Assembly (NCBI GenBank): GCA_012031215.1
Contig: JAAUUB010000008.1
Location: 1-49,150 of the forward strand
Direction of reading: 5' to 3'
Source of the DNA: Microscillaceae bacterium
Lineage (GTDB): Bacteria; Bacteroidota; Bacteroidia; Cytophagales; Microscillaceae
Length of the DNA stretch: 49,150 bases
This document shows, one piece after another, positions 1 through 8,580 of the stretch. The notes below the pieces were generated by a model that was not told where the DNA came from, made no database searches, and worked only from the letters and a program-made list of their open reading frames with translations. The stretch's first letter is position 1, and each line of letters opens with the position of its first letter. A program made the position numbers and the translations under genes.

Positions 1-444
1 CCGAAAAAGCTACAATGTCAATGGTGGATTTCATGTCAGCCGCTGAGAGTGTCGCCGGTACTTTGGCCGTGAAAATGAGATAAAATTTATCTTCTTCCAC
101 AATCATCTCCCAGGCTCCTAATTTTTTCTTGCTATTGTCAATCAGCAAACGCCCTAAAATGGCCTCGGAGGGGCGCTGTGGTGAATCATAAATAATAGTA
201 TAGATTTCCCGAAATTCCATCTGGTCGTATATGCTGGTGGCGGAATTAATAAAAATAAGTTGGTAACGTTCGTTTACTGGCACCATAAACTGAAAAATAC
301 CCTCGGCTTTTAGTTCATACTTATAATTGAGTTTATCAAGATTGGCTTTTACCCGCTCATCGGGCGTTTTTGGGCGATTAACAAGCTCCCTCCCAGCCCC
401 CAAAACAAGAGCAAGAGACAGGATATTTTGGCAAATCTAGGCAT
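1..444 (-). CDS. YbjN-like exported protein, 3' end cut by window edge, frameshifted
   Basis: This gene reads leftward and runs off the window at base 1. An ATG at 444 opens a clean signal peptide (starts MPRFAKISCLLLLFWGLGG, cleavage likely after LLIAQ). The reading frame then breaks at the run of five T at 367-371, which is A on the coding strand. One extra base there joins the signal peptide to a good coding frame: DERVKANLDKLNYKYEL, then IFQFMVPVNERYQLIFI, and at the edge IFTAKVPATLSAADM. The alternating hydrophobic strands and the late 'TAKVPA' strand resemble the YbjN/type III chaperone-like fold. That assignment is tentative, because only about 140 residues are visible. The mature protein would act in the periplasm. 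No homologue search was possible. Confidence 0.6.
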
Positions 445-473
445 ACAATCAATTGCTTAATTCGGTTTGATTA

Positions 474-481
474 CAAACTTA
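474..481 (-). promoter_or_regulatory. Bacteroidota -7 element (TAAGTTTG) for the 1..444 gene
   Basis: TAAGTTTG on the minus strand matches the Bacteroidota -7 consensus TAnnTTTG exactly, 29 bp upstream of the ATG at 444. No clear TTTG -33 element sits at the usual 19-21 bp spacing. Confidence 0.45.
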
Positions 482-533
482 AACAAAGATTGTACTTATA
501 AAAGGAGTCTTTGTAAAAAATGCCTCTAATCGC

Positions 534-3500
534 TCAAAAACGCTTGCCTACTACCACTTTTTCTTTGTAGATCTGCTCCTGGCCATCTGCTGAAAGCAAG
601 CGCACCCACACCAGGTAATAGCCCATCCGGGCCAGGTTGCCATTGTTATCGGAGCCATCCCAGACAAAAAAGCCCGCCTCAATACCCAAAAATTGCCGAT
701 TAAGCAATTGCTTGACTTCGCGCCCCTGTCGGTCAAAGATGCGGATGTCCATTAGGTAGCCGCCCCGGTCAAGCTGGTATTTTATCCGGGTAAAATCATC
801 CTGGCCATCTTGGTCGGGGGTAAAAATAGGCGGCTCAATGCTAATGCTTCCCTGTGGGGAAAAAATACCCACCCTTTGCGAGTTGGCATAGCCGGGGGTG
901 GCAAAACCCACCGTGGCCGCTGCCGATTGCCAGTTGTCCGAAAAATTAGTGGCCGCCTGGAAGTCAATTCTTTCTAAGGAAACCCCTTCCTCGTCATCAA
1001 TTAGTTCAAAATGAAAGTCTTCATCATAATCAAACTGCTCTCGCAGTTGGTTTTGGTCATTGATTAAAAAGACGGTTCCTTCGTCATCGGAATAGCCAGG
1101 AAGACTGCTCACCTCGAGTAAGGCCGCCACCCGGGCTTGGGGATAATTTTCCTGAACATTTTGGGCACTGGTGGTGATGGCCACGTATTGCCCGGGAGCC
1201 AGTAAATAAGCCTCGTTGGTAATGAGGGTTTGGTTAGCCAAAATGCCATTGCTGCGATTGGCCAGTTTCCAGTTTTGAAGATTGATAAACTTATCCGAAG
1301 CATTATAAAGCTCCACAAAATCGTCCCCCCCGGGGCGCGGATTAAACAAGAGCTCACTCAGCAAGATATCGAGGGAATCATCGGCCTGGGCCAAGCCAAA
1401 ATCGGCCTGGTTAAAATCTACTTCATCCAAAAGATTGGCACTGCAATCCGTAGGCCCACTCACCTGCACAGAATAGATTTCTTCGGGCTCCAGGGGAGGG
1501 GCCAGTCGGAGCAAAACCCTTTTGAACAAAGGCGATTCGGGAATCACTTCGGTTACGGCCCGCCCCCCGCTCAGGGCATAGGTGGCATTGAGCAAGGAAG
1601 TAGCTTCCATTGGCTCATTAAAACTAAGCTGTATCAAGGTGGGTGAAAGTGCATCGGCCCGCCAGAGCTGGGGCTTGGTGAGGTCGGGGCGGCTTTCCGC
1701 TATGGAATTTACCTGGCCTGGAGTTCCTCCCTGGGCATTTTCGGAGGCCCGCCAGTTATTTTGCGCTCCACAGGGATTTTGGGGGTCAATCATTTCCAGG
1801 GTCCAGCCCCCGTCGGCCTTGGCTGTGTTTTGATACCAATCGTCGGAATAGCGCAGGGCAAACAACAAAGCCCCCGAAGCATTGAAAAGCTGCAAGAGCT
1901 CACCAGCATTCGTCAGGTCTGGAAAAGCGGCTAAACCCAGTCCCGGTCCAAAAGGCTGTAAAATATTGAGGTTCTCATCTTTGCACAAAATCAGGTATTC
2001 CCCCGGAAAAATAGCCCTTTGGGGCAGGGTGTAGATGGTTTCGCTTTCGTCGCGCAAGACACAGTTTTGCAAATCAAGCACCCGGTTGGAACGATTATGC
2101 AGTTCCAGCCATTCTACCTCGGGCAAACCGGGCAAGGGCTTGGCATTGCCGCTAGGGTCGGCCATGATTTCCGTAATCAGGATTTCGTGAAAAGCCGGGC
2201 TTTCGCCCCGGGCCAGGTTCAGGCGGGCAGAGGGCAAAAGATTGCCGGAGCAGTCGCGCAAATTGTTAATTTGTAAAGTATAGTTGATGCCAATTTGGAT
2301 TTCGGGCACAAAGCTGAGCATCACCGCCTGCCCCAGTTCGCCTTCGGGCTGAGCCTGACTAACCACGAGGCCATTGTCAAAGAGATAATTCCCGGCTTCG
2401 GACAAGCTGCCCGCATCCATGGTTTCATTAAAAGTTAGCTGTAATTGGTTGGTGCTCAGCAGTGTAAAGCTCAAAATAGCCGGGGGGCTAGTATCGGGGC
2501 TGTTATCCAGCACCGAATTTACGGTTCCGGGTGTTCCCCCCAGGGGGCTTATAGCTGCCCGCCAATTGCTTTCGGAGGTGCAGGGAAAGGCAGCATTAAT
2601 CTGCTCTAAGGTATAGCCCCCCTCATCTTTGGCCGCATCGCGATACCAGTTCAGGTTATAAGTGAGCCCATCGATGAGTTGGCCCGTATTGTCCAGTAGT
2701 CGGATTTCTTCGCCAGTGTTGGTCAGTGTGTTCCAATTGGCCAGGCCAAGGACGGAGCCAAAACTGCTCAGCAGACCTACCGAGGCCGAAGGGCATAAAA
2801 TAAGGTAATCGCCCGGAGGGAGGGTATAGGCCGGCAAGCTAGCCCCGGTCAATTGCCAGCCGCCCAGCTCAAAAGCCGACGTGGAGGCATTGTATAGCTC
2901 AATAAATTCGGTATCGGGCAAGCCCACCGAGGGGCTGGGGTCGGCCATAATTTCGTTGATGACCACCGCCCGAAAAAAAGGGACTACCGGAGCAAAATAA
3001 GTAAAATTAGCCGTAGAAGGATTGGGATTCAGGACATTGCCCGCCAGGTCTTGCACATTGCTGACAGCGAGCGTGTAAGGCGTGCCTTCCAAAAAATTAC
3101 TGGCGAAGGTCAACCGCGTTTGGTTGGCTTGTCCCGCCACTACTTCCACCAGGGCGGGGTTTCCCAGCCCGGGCTAAGGCTATAGAAAGCCGGATTTTGG
3201 GCCAGGCCCGGGTTAAGGGCTTCGGAAAAAGTGAGCAAAAGCGTGTTGGCCGATTCAAGCAACAAAGATTGCAGCGTGGGCGCTTGAGTATCTATGATTT
3301 CATCTCCCACATAAAAATCATCAAAAAAGAAACTGTCGCGCCGGGTCGAGGTGTGGCGGCAAACCACTCCTAAAAATTGTGTACTGGTGTGGGCATTGTC
3401 GGTAAAACTGCTGCCTTCGGCACTAAAATTTTCGCCTCCCGTGGCATCGCTCAGGATTTGCCATTGGCCTGCGCCGTTGCGCAATACCTTGACCCTTACC

Positions 3501-3937
3501 CGCACATTGCCCGCAAAGCTGGTGCTTCCGGTGAATAACAAGGTGCGCGTAGTGCCCGTCTGGCGGTAAAACCTAAGGGCATCGGCTCCGGTCTGGCCTA
3601 TTTCGAGATAATAGCCATTAAGGGCATTTTCCAGATTGGCCTGGTCGCTGACCAAATACACCTGTACTTGATTAGAACCGGAAGGCTCAAAAGGCAGGTC
3701 TATCAAAAATCGCCACTCCGCATTGTCTATCCGAAGGTTGGGGGTGGACAAATGCAAAGTGGCCGTAGCCTCGGGGCCAGCACTGCGAAGCCGCAAATTA
3801 TCAATGACAAACTCGGCCACATCTCCTGACCAGACGGGATTATTGGTAAAATCTCCATCCGAAAAATCATCGCTGACCTGAGCCAGGGCGGCTATCCACA
3901 AGCCCCAAGCCCAAAACATCAAAAGAAAACGGTGCAT
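534..3937 (-). CDS. Secreted lamin-tail-domain protein with FlgD/CHU-type C-terminal module (frameshifted)
   Basis: This is one gene of about 1,130 residues, split by one frame break at the CCCGGG run 3168-3173. One extra C or G restores the join SLSPGLGNPALVEVVAG. The N-terminus is a signal peptide (MHRFLLMFWAWGLWIAALAQ), followed by a ~190-residue beta-rich, laminin-G/concanavalin-like region. Bacterial Ig-like (SbsA-type) repeats then alternate with three lamin tail domains, recognisable by VVINEIMADPSP, ILITEIMADPSG and DILLSELLFNPRPG, each followed by a 'E(F/W).EL.N.S' strand. The C-terminus (FTPDQDGQDDF, IFDRQGREV, FVWDGSDNNGN, GYYLVWV) is a FlgD-Ig/CHU_C-like module of the type placed at the end of cell-surface or type IX-secreted proteins. 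Its role is probably in adhesion or surface structure. It is divergent from lpxK, about 490 bp away. Confidence 0.85.
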
Positions 3938-3997
3938 ACGTTTTTTTGACTAAATTTAGGCAATTATCTGCAAGTGAATGCCAAGCAGATATTAAGA

Positions 3998-4005
3998 CAA
4001 AGTTA
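3998..4005 (-). promoter_or_regulatory. -7 element (TAACTTTG) for the lamin-tail gene
   Basis: TAACTTTG on the minus strand is an exact TAnnTTTG match, 60 bp upstream of the start codon at 3937. No well-spaced -33 TTTG is seen. Confidence 0.45.
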
Positions 4006-4305
4006 ATTATTCGGCCCTTTTGCTTTCGGATATGCCCAAGTCTTCATCTACCAGCTCCCTCAATGCTATCTTATTGCCTTTCGGGTCCGGTATATGTAAA
4101 AACTTATCGTAGTGGAAGGCTAAAAATAGGGGCTTCCCTTTTCAAAAAAGCTCCATTGTTTATAATTATTTTTTTTCGGGAAGTTCAAAATCGCTGGATG
4201 CAAAATCATCCCTTAGGCATCGGTTTCCAGGCTTAGATTGTCCGCAAACCAGGCCTATGCTGGTGAAGGGTTTTCCGAAAAAAAGAAAATTTACCCAATA
4301 CCCTT

Positions 4306-4313
4306 TACATTTG
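4306..4313 (+). promoter_or_regulatory. -7 element (TACATTTG) upstream of lpxK
   Basis: TACATTTG matches TAnnTTTG exactly and lies 116 bp before the lpxK ATG. This implies an untranslated leader of roughly 110 bases if it is used. No matching -33 box is obvious. Confidence 0.35.
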
Positions 4314-4429
4314 ACTTTGTAAACCCTTCAGAGATAGAGGATTTTGCAGATTTCCCTATCTTGTTTTTGAATACTCGCTAATGAAAAGGGCGGAAAAAGT
4401 TTTTTGCGTAAAAAAATAGCTTACCCAAT

Positions 4430-5496
4430 ATGAAATTGCTTTGGAGAATGCTGATGTATCCCCTTACATTTCTTTATTGCACAATTACAAGCATCCGAAA
4501 TTATCTTTATGACCGGGGCTATTGGAAAAGCTTTTCTTTTGACCTCCCGGTGATCAGTGTAGGCAACCTGACGGTGGGCGGCACGGGCAAAACCCCGCAT
4601 ATTGAATACCTGATTCGTTTTTTGCAGGCCCAATATGAACTCAGTACGCTCAGCCGGGGCTATGGCCGAAAAAGCCGGGGCTTTCGCCTGGCCCAGCCCC
4701 ACGACAATGCCCAAAGCCTGGGAGATGAGCCTTTTCAGCTTTATCAGAAATTTGGCACCCGAATCGGGGTAGCCGTAGGTGAAGACCGGGTGGCCGCCAT
4801 TCCGCATCTCTTGCAAGAACGCCCCCAAACGCAAATTGTGCTGCTCGATGATGCCTTTCAGCACCGGCCCATCGCTCCTCAACTGAACATTTTGCTGACA
4901 GACTATGGCCGGCTGTTTTACCAGGATTTTCCTTTTCCATCAGGACGACTTCGCGAAAGCCGCCGGGGTGCTCGCCGAGCGGATGTCATCATCGTGAGTA
5001 AATGTTCCGCCTCTCTCTCTGAGGCCGAAAAAACCAGGATTCAAGAAAATATTGGCGCTTATGCCCGCAAAGATGTGCCGGTCTTTTTCACGACAATAGC
5101 TTACGAAAGCCCCCGGGCAGCAGCTTTTAGTGCTCAGCAAACACCCTGCAAAATCAGTCTCCCGTATTTTTTTTTGCTGGCCTGGCCCAAAATCAACTTC
5201 CAGAAGTTTATCTGAGACAGCATTTTCTCTGGCAAGGCAGCCAGCACTTTCCCGACCATTACCCCTACCGCCCCCAGGATGTTGAGAAAATGGTACAGTG
5301 GGTCAAAAAAAAAGCCGCCTCCGGCACATCCTTCATCACCACCGAAAAGGACTATGCCAAATTGCAGCAAGCCCCCCTGAGAGAATGTTTTGAGGAACTA
5401 CCTTTGTATGTCTTGCCGATTCGGGTGCAGTTTTTGGAAAAGGAAGCGGATTTTAAAGCTTTGGTGGGCCAATGTCTGGCTTCACTGGAAAAATGA
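4430..5496 (+). CDS. lpxK: Tetraacyldisaccharide 4'-kinase LpxK (frameshifted)
   Basis: LpxK phosphorylates the 4' position of the lipid A disaccharide at the inner membrane, the sixth step of the Raetz pathway. The protein has an N-terminal hydrophobic helix (residues 5-20), the P-loop SVGNLTVGGTGKTP (43-56), SRGYGRKSRGF, GDEP, GVAVGEDR, the conserved LLDDAFQHR and the FPSGRLRES segment. The frame breaks at the nine-T run 5167-5175. Restoring the alternative frame gives VFFFAGLAQNQLPEVYL and continues through TSFITTEKDYAKL to the stop at 5496, for a normal length of about 355 residues. LpxK is normally essential in organisms with lipid A. A real disruption is therefore unlikely, and the break points to a sequencing indel. 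Confidence 0.93.
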
Positions 5497-5617
5497 CTAC
5501 GACTTTTTGCGCCTTTTGTTGGGAAAATCAGAAAAAATTTCTCTTCTTTTTCAAACATTTTCGGGCGGGATTGGTAGTTTAAAGAAACAAATCAAAACCT
5601 ACACAACCTGATTACTT

Positions 5618-6061
5618 ATGGAAAACAGAAATGTCAATGCAGAATACGATGATTTACCGCTCTTGCACAAATCAGGGCAAGCTTCGCTCTTTGAATACAC
5701 GCCGGGCAATGCCCTGGTGCTGCGAGCCGATGCCAACTATATTCCGATGGATGAATTTCAAAAGCTTTTTGAGGAAATAAGAGAACAAGTCAATAAAACA
5801 GGTGCCAATAAACTGGTGTTCGACAAACGACACCTTAGGGTTTTTCACCAGCCTTCTATGGAGTGGTATTTTGTTCATTGGAAAGAGCAAATGTATTTTC
5901 GTGGGCTCCGGGTCCATCGCAAAATATTGCCCAATGACCCCCTCTTTGTGCAAAGTGTGAAAATAGCCCGCGAAAAACTCAATCACCTTTATCCACAAGG
6001 AAAATTCCAACAAATGGATATTCAATATGTACAAACCCTGTCGGAAGCATTTCTGTCCTGA
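5618..6061 (+). CDS. Small STAS-like protein of unknown function
   Basis: This 147-residue cytoplasmic protein has no signal peptide or membrane segment. The core is a strand (ALVLRADANYI), a long helix (MDEFQKLFEEIREQVNKTG), a strand (NKLVFDKRHLRVF), then helix-strand-helix (MEWYFVHWKEQM, RVHRKILPNDPLF, VKIAREKLNHLYP). This order resembles a STAS/SpoIIAA-like anti-sigma-antagonist fold, in which a Ser/Thr near the second strand is usually phosphorylated. Here the equivalent spot (FDKRHL) lacks an obvious Ser/Thr, so the family and any phospho-switch role are inferences. It is preceded by lpxK on the same strand, 121 bp away. I do not recognise a named family. Confidence 0.75.
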   Translation: MENRNVNAEYDDLPLLHKSGQASLFEYTPGNALVLRADANYIPMDEFQKLFEEIREQVNKTGANKLVFDKRHLRVFHQPSMEWYFVHWKEQMYFRGLRVHRKILPNDPLFVQSVKIAREKLNHLYPQGKFQQMDIQYVQTLSEAFLS

Positions 6062-6111
6062 TGGATTTAAAAAGTGAAGGAACCAAGTTTCTTTATTAAA
6101 TGTATAAACAT

Positions 6112-6119
6112 TAGTTTTG
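6112..6119 (+). promoter_or_regulatory. -7 element (TAGTTTTG) for the YceI gene
   Basis: TAGTTTTG is an exact TAnnTTTG match, 44 bp before the YceI ATG. It predicts a leader of roughly 35-40 bases. Confidence 0.5.
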
Positions 6120-6163
6120 CAAACAATTATTTTTTTATTCTTACCTAAACGTTTAATTGTACT

Positions 6164-6871
6164 ATGAAAATGTGGAAAAACTCCCTGATGCTGATGGCTA
6201 TTGCTTTGCTGGCCTTTGCCTGTGCCCAAGCCCCCGAAAGCGATGAGGCCAAAACAACCGATGCCCAAGAGGTGGACGAAAAGGCTACCGAAGGGGCCGC
6301 CGACTTTGCCATTGACACCAAAGCCAGCCAGATAACCTGGGTAGGCACAAAGCCTGTTGGCCGCCACAATGGCTCATTTGCCATCAAAGAAGGAGCCGTG
6401 AAGGTAGAAGGCGAGCAGATTGTGGGTGGCAGCTTTGTGATTGACATCAACACCCTGACGGTGTTGGACATCCCGGCTGACGACGAAGGCAATGGTAAAT
6501 TGAAAGGCCACTTGCTGAGCGGAGATTTCTTCGAGGCCGAAAAATTCCCTACCGCCAAATTCGAGATTACGAAAGTAGAGGCTTACCAGGCCCCCGAAGG
6601 TGGAGAAAAAGAGGTGAGCAAAGAAGAATCTGAGTTTAAACTGGCCAATCCTACCCATACTGTGAGCGGGAACCTGGAGCTGAAAGGGGTATCCAAAAAC
6701 ATTACCTTCCCCGCTAAAATTAGCATCGCCGAAGGTAAATTAACTGCCGAAGCCAAGTTTAACATCAACCGTAAAGACTGGCAGATGAGCTACGGAGCCG
6801 ACGAATCGCTGGGTGATAAATTCATCCGTCCTACGGTTCACATCGGCTTCAATGTAGTAGCCAATAAATAA
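6164..6871 (+). CDS. YceI family lipoprotein
   Basis: This 235-residue exported protein begins with a basic n-region and hydrophobic core (MKMWKNSLMLMAIALLAFAC). The Cys at 20 is in a lipobox-like AFAC context, which suggests a lipid-anchored periplasmic protein. A short acidic linker (EAKTTDAQEVDEKATEGA) follows. A YceI lipocalin-like beta-barrel then starts at FAIDTKASQITWVGTK, with SFVIDINTLTV, GHLLSGDFFEAEKFPTAKF, HTVSGNLELKGVSKNITFP and NINRKDWQMSY. YceI barrels bind isoprenoid or other amphiphilic chains in periplasmic transport or storage. The ligand here is unknown. The gene has its own promoter (6112-6119) and a strong intrinsic terminator (6905-6939), so it is probably monocistronic. 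Confidence 0.92.
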   Translation: MKMWKNSLMLMAIALLAFACAQAPESDEAKTTDAQEVDEKATEGAADFAIDTKASQITWVGTKPVGRHNGSFAIKEGAVKVEGEQIVGGSFVIDINTLTVLDIPADDEGNGKLKGHLLSGDFFEAEKFPTAKFEITKVEAYQAPEGGEKEVSKEESEFKLANPTHTVSGNLELKGVSKNITFPAKISIAEGKLTAEAKFNINRKDWQMSYGADESLGDKFIRPTVHIGFNVVANK

Positions 6872-6904
6872 GCGGTTCTTATTTGTAAGGCCTCATTTGC
6901 GAAG

Positions 6905-6939
6905 AAAGGCAGAAAACACAGGTTTTTCTGCCTTTTTTT
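6905..6939 (+). terminator. Intrinsic terminator after the YceI gene
   Basis: A perfect 12-bp stem AAAGGCAGAAAA (6905-6916) / TTTTCTGCCTTT (6924-6935) with a 7-base loop runs into a T tract to 6939. It begins 34 bp after the YceI stop codon. Confidence 0.9.
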
Positions 6940-6993
6940 ATTGCATAGTGCGAATATTTTCCCGTAATTCGGCAATCATTTTTGCCTGAATAT

Positions 6994-7431
6994 ATGAACA
7001 CAACGCTCCGTGTAGGACGGGCTCCTGACAATGACCTGGTCCTCGACGACCCAAAAATCTCTAAATACCACCTGCATTTGCGCTGGCTGGCCTCGGGCCA
7101 GGTGGAGGTAGAAGATATGGAATCGGCCAATGGCACTTTTGTCAATCAGGAAAAGCTACCGGCTTACCAGGCCCGGACTTTGGAGGGGGGCGATGTGCTG
7201 GTGCTGGCCGAAACCCCGCTGGACTGGGCCAGCCTTGGGCCAAGTACCTCCACAAAGCCTGCCCCCCATGAAGAGAATGCCACTCCTCGTCCGGCCATCG
7301 ATAAGAAAATGTCCATTATTCGCCATCGTAACAAAACGGAGGGTATTTTGAAAATGGGGCTCCTGCTCTTTCTAGGAGTGCTTTTCACCTTCTTGCTGGT
7401 TTGGTATTTCAACTTTGTGGTGAGGCCTTAA
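6994..7431 (+). CDS. FHA domain protein with C-terminal membrane anchor
   Basis: This 145-residue protein starts at the ATG at 6994. A TTG twelve bases upstream is in frame but less likely. The first 80 residues form a forkhead-associated domain, with the phosphothreonine-binding signature GRAPDNDLVL, then KISKYHLHL (Ser/His pair) and ESANGTFVNQEKL. A linker follows, and then one C-terminal transmembrane helix (MGLLLFLGVLFTFLLVWYF), so the FHA domain should face the cytoplasm. FHA domains read Ser/Thr phosphorylation. No Ser/Thr kinase of the Hanks type lies in this window, so its partner is unknown. It is followed after 12 bp by the S1/P1-like gene, a likely two-gene operon. Confidence 0.88.
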   Translation: MNTTLRVGRAPDNDLVLDDPKISKYHLHLRWLASGQVEVEDMESANGTFVNQEKLPAYQARTLEGGDVLVLAETPLDWASLGPSTSTKPAPHEENATPRPAIDKKMSIIRHRNKTEGILKMGLLLFLGVLFTFLLVWYFNFVVRP

Positions 7432-7443
7432 ATTCTTAAAAAG

Positions 7444-8519
7444 ATGAAAATCAACATTAAATCCTGCTTGCTCTTAGGCTTTTGCCTGGTGCTACAGTTT
7501 GGGCAAGCGGCCGAGCTTCCCTGGGGTTTTTTCTCGCATAAGCGCATCAACCGGCTGGCGGTGTTCACGCTTCCGCCTGAGATGCTCAAGTTTTACAAAT
7601 TTTATCTGGAATATATCACCGAAAATGCGGTCAATCCAGACCAACGCCGCTATGCGGTGGAAGGAGAAGCCCCCCGCCATTTTATTGATATTGATGTCTA
7701 TGACCGCTTTTACAATGACAGTGCGGTCTATAAAATCCCGCGCTACTGGAAGCAAGCCGTGGAAGCGCATACCGAAGACACCTTGCAAGCCTATGGCATA
7801 GTGCCCTGGCATATCCAAACGATGAAATATCGGCTTACCGAGGCCTTTAAACGAAGAGACACCAGAGAAATCCTGCGACTATCCGCCGATTTGGGGCATT
7901 ATATCGGGATGCCAATGTGCCCCTGCACACCACCGAAAACTACAATGGGCAGTTGAGCAATCAAATTGGCATACATGGCTTTTGGGAATCGCGCCTGCCC
8001 GAGCTTTTTTCGGATAGCTATGATTTTTTTGTGGGCCCGGCCACCTACCTGCCAAATCCTCAGATGGAAGCCTGGCAGGCGGTCATCAATGCCCACCTGG
8101 CCCTGGATTCCGTTTTGCGATTTGAGCGGGAGCTGACTCAGCGCTTTCCCCCGGACAAAAAATACACCATTGACGAAAGACTGGGTCAAAACCTTCAAAC
8201 TTATTCACGCGATTTTTCGCGGGCTTATCACGAAATGCTGGCCGGACAGGTAGAACGGCGCATGCGGGCTTCTATCAAGATGGTGGGCGATTTTTGGTAC
8301 ACCTGCTGGGTGGACGCTGGCCAACCCGACCTGGAAGCCCTTTTGAACAAAAAAGTGATGGAGGAAATTGAAAAAGAACTCGAGGCCGAACGCCAGGAAT
8401 GGCAAAAGCAAAAGGTAAAATCCCGCCCACACGAAAGCTTTGCCCCTACTACCAACTGCTGCCATCAAAATCCTTACCTGGCCTACTACCAGAAAAGACT
8501 CCGTAGCCAAAAGCCCTGA
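7444..8519 (+). CDS. S1/P1 nuclease / zinc phospholipase C-like exported enzyme (frameshifted)
   Basis: A signal peptide (ending near FGQAAELPWG) precedes a zinc-enzyme fold of about 350 residues. The ligand pattern of the S1/P1 nuclease and bacterial phospholipase C superfamily is visible: an early Trp...His (PWGFFSHKRIN), HFIDID, an ADLGHYIGDAN...PLHTTENYNG block and a late GIHGFWESRLPELF. The central block only appears after correcting a frame break in the G run 7906-7908, where one extra G turns GMPMCPCT into GDANVPLHTT. The substrate could be nucleic acid or phospholipid, and the sequence alone does not decide. The C-terminus is a long charged helix region (EEIEKELEAERQEWQKQ). The protein is likely periplasmic or secreted, and sits in an operon with the FHA gene 12 bp upstream. 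Confidence 0.85.
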
Positions 8520-8580
8520 GTGTTTTTATAGGGGGCAAGGAAAGAAATGCTCATCTCAGATTTTCAGAAGCAAAACCAGT

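Larger units (their letters stand above)
3938..4429. other. Divergent intergenic region with two candidate promoters
   Basis: This is 492 bp between the lamin-tail gene (leftward) and lpxK (rightward). The open frames here lack coding character. It holds one candidate -7 element for each flanking gene (3998-4005 and 4306-4313). I see no RNA gene, terminator or repeat beyond a short TTACCCAATA word at 4291 and 4421. Confidence 0.5.
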
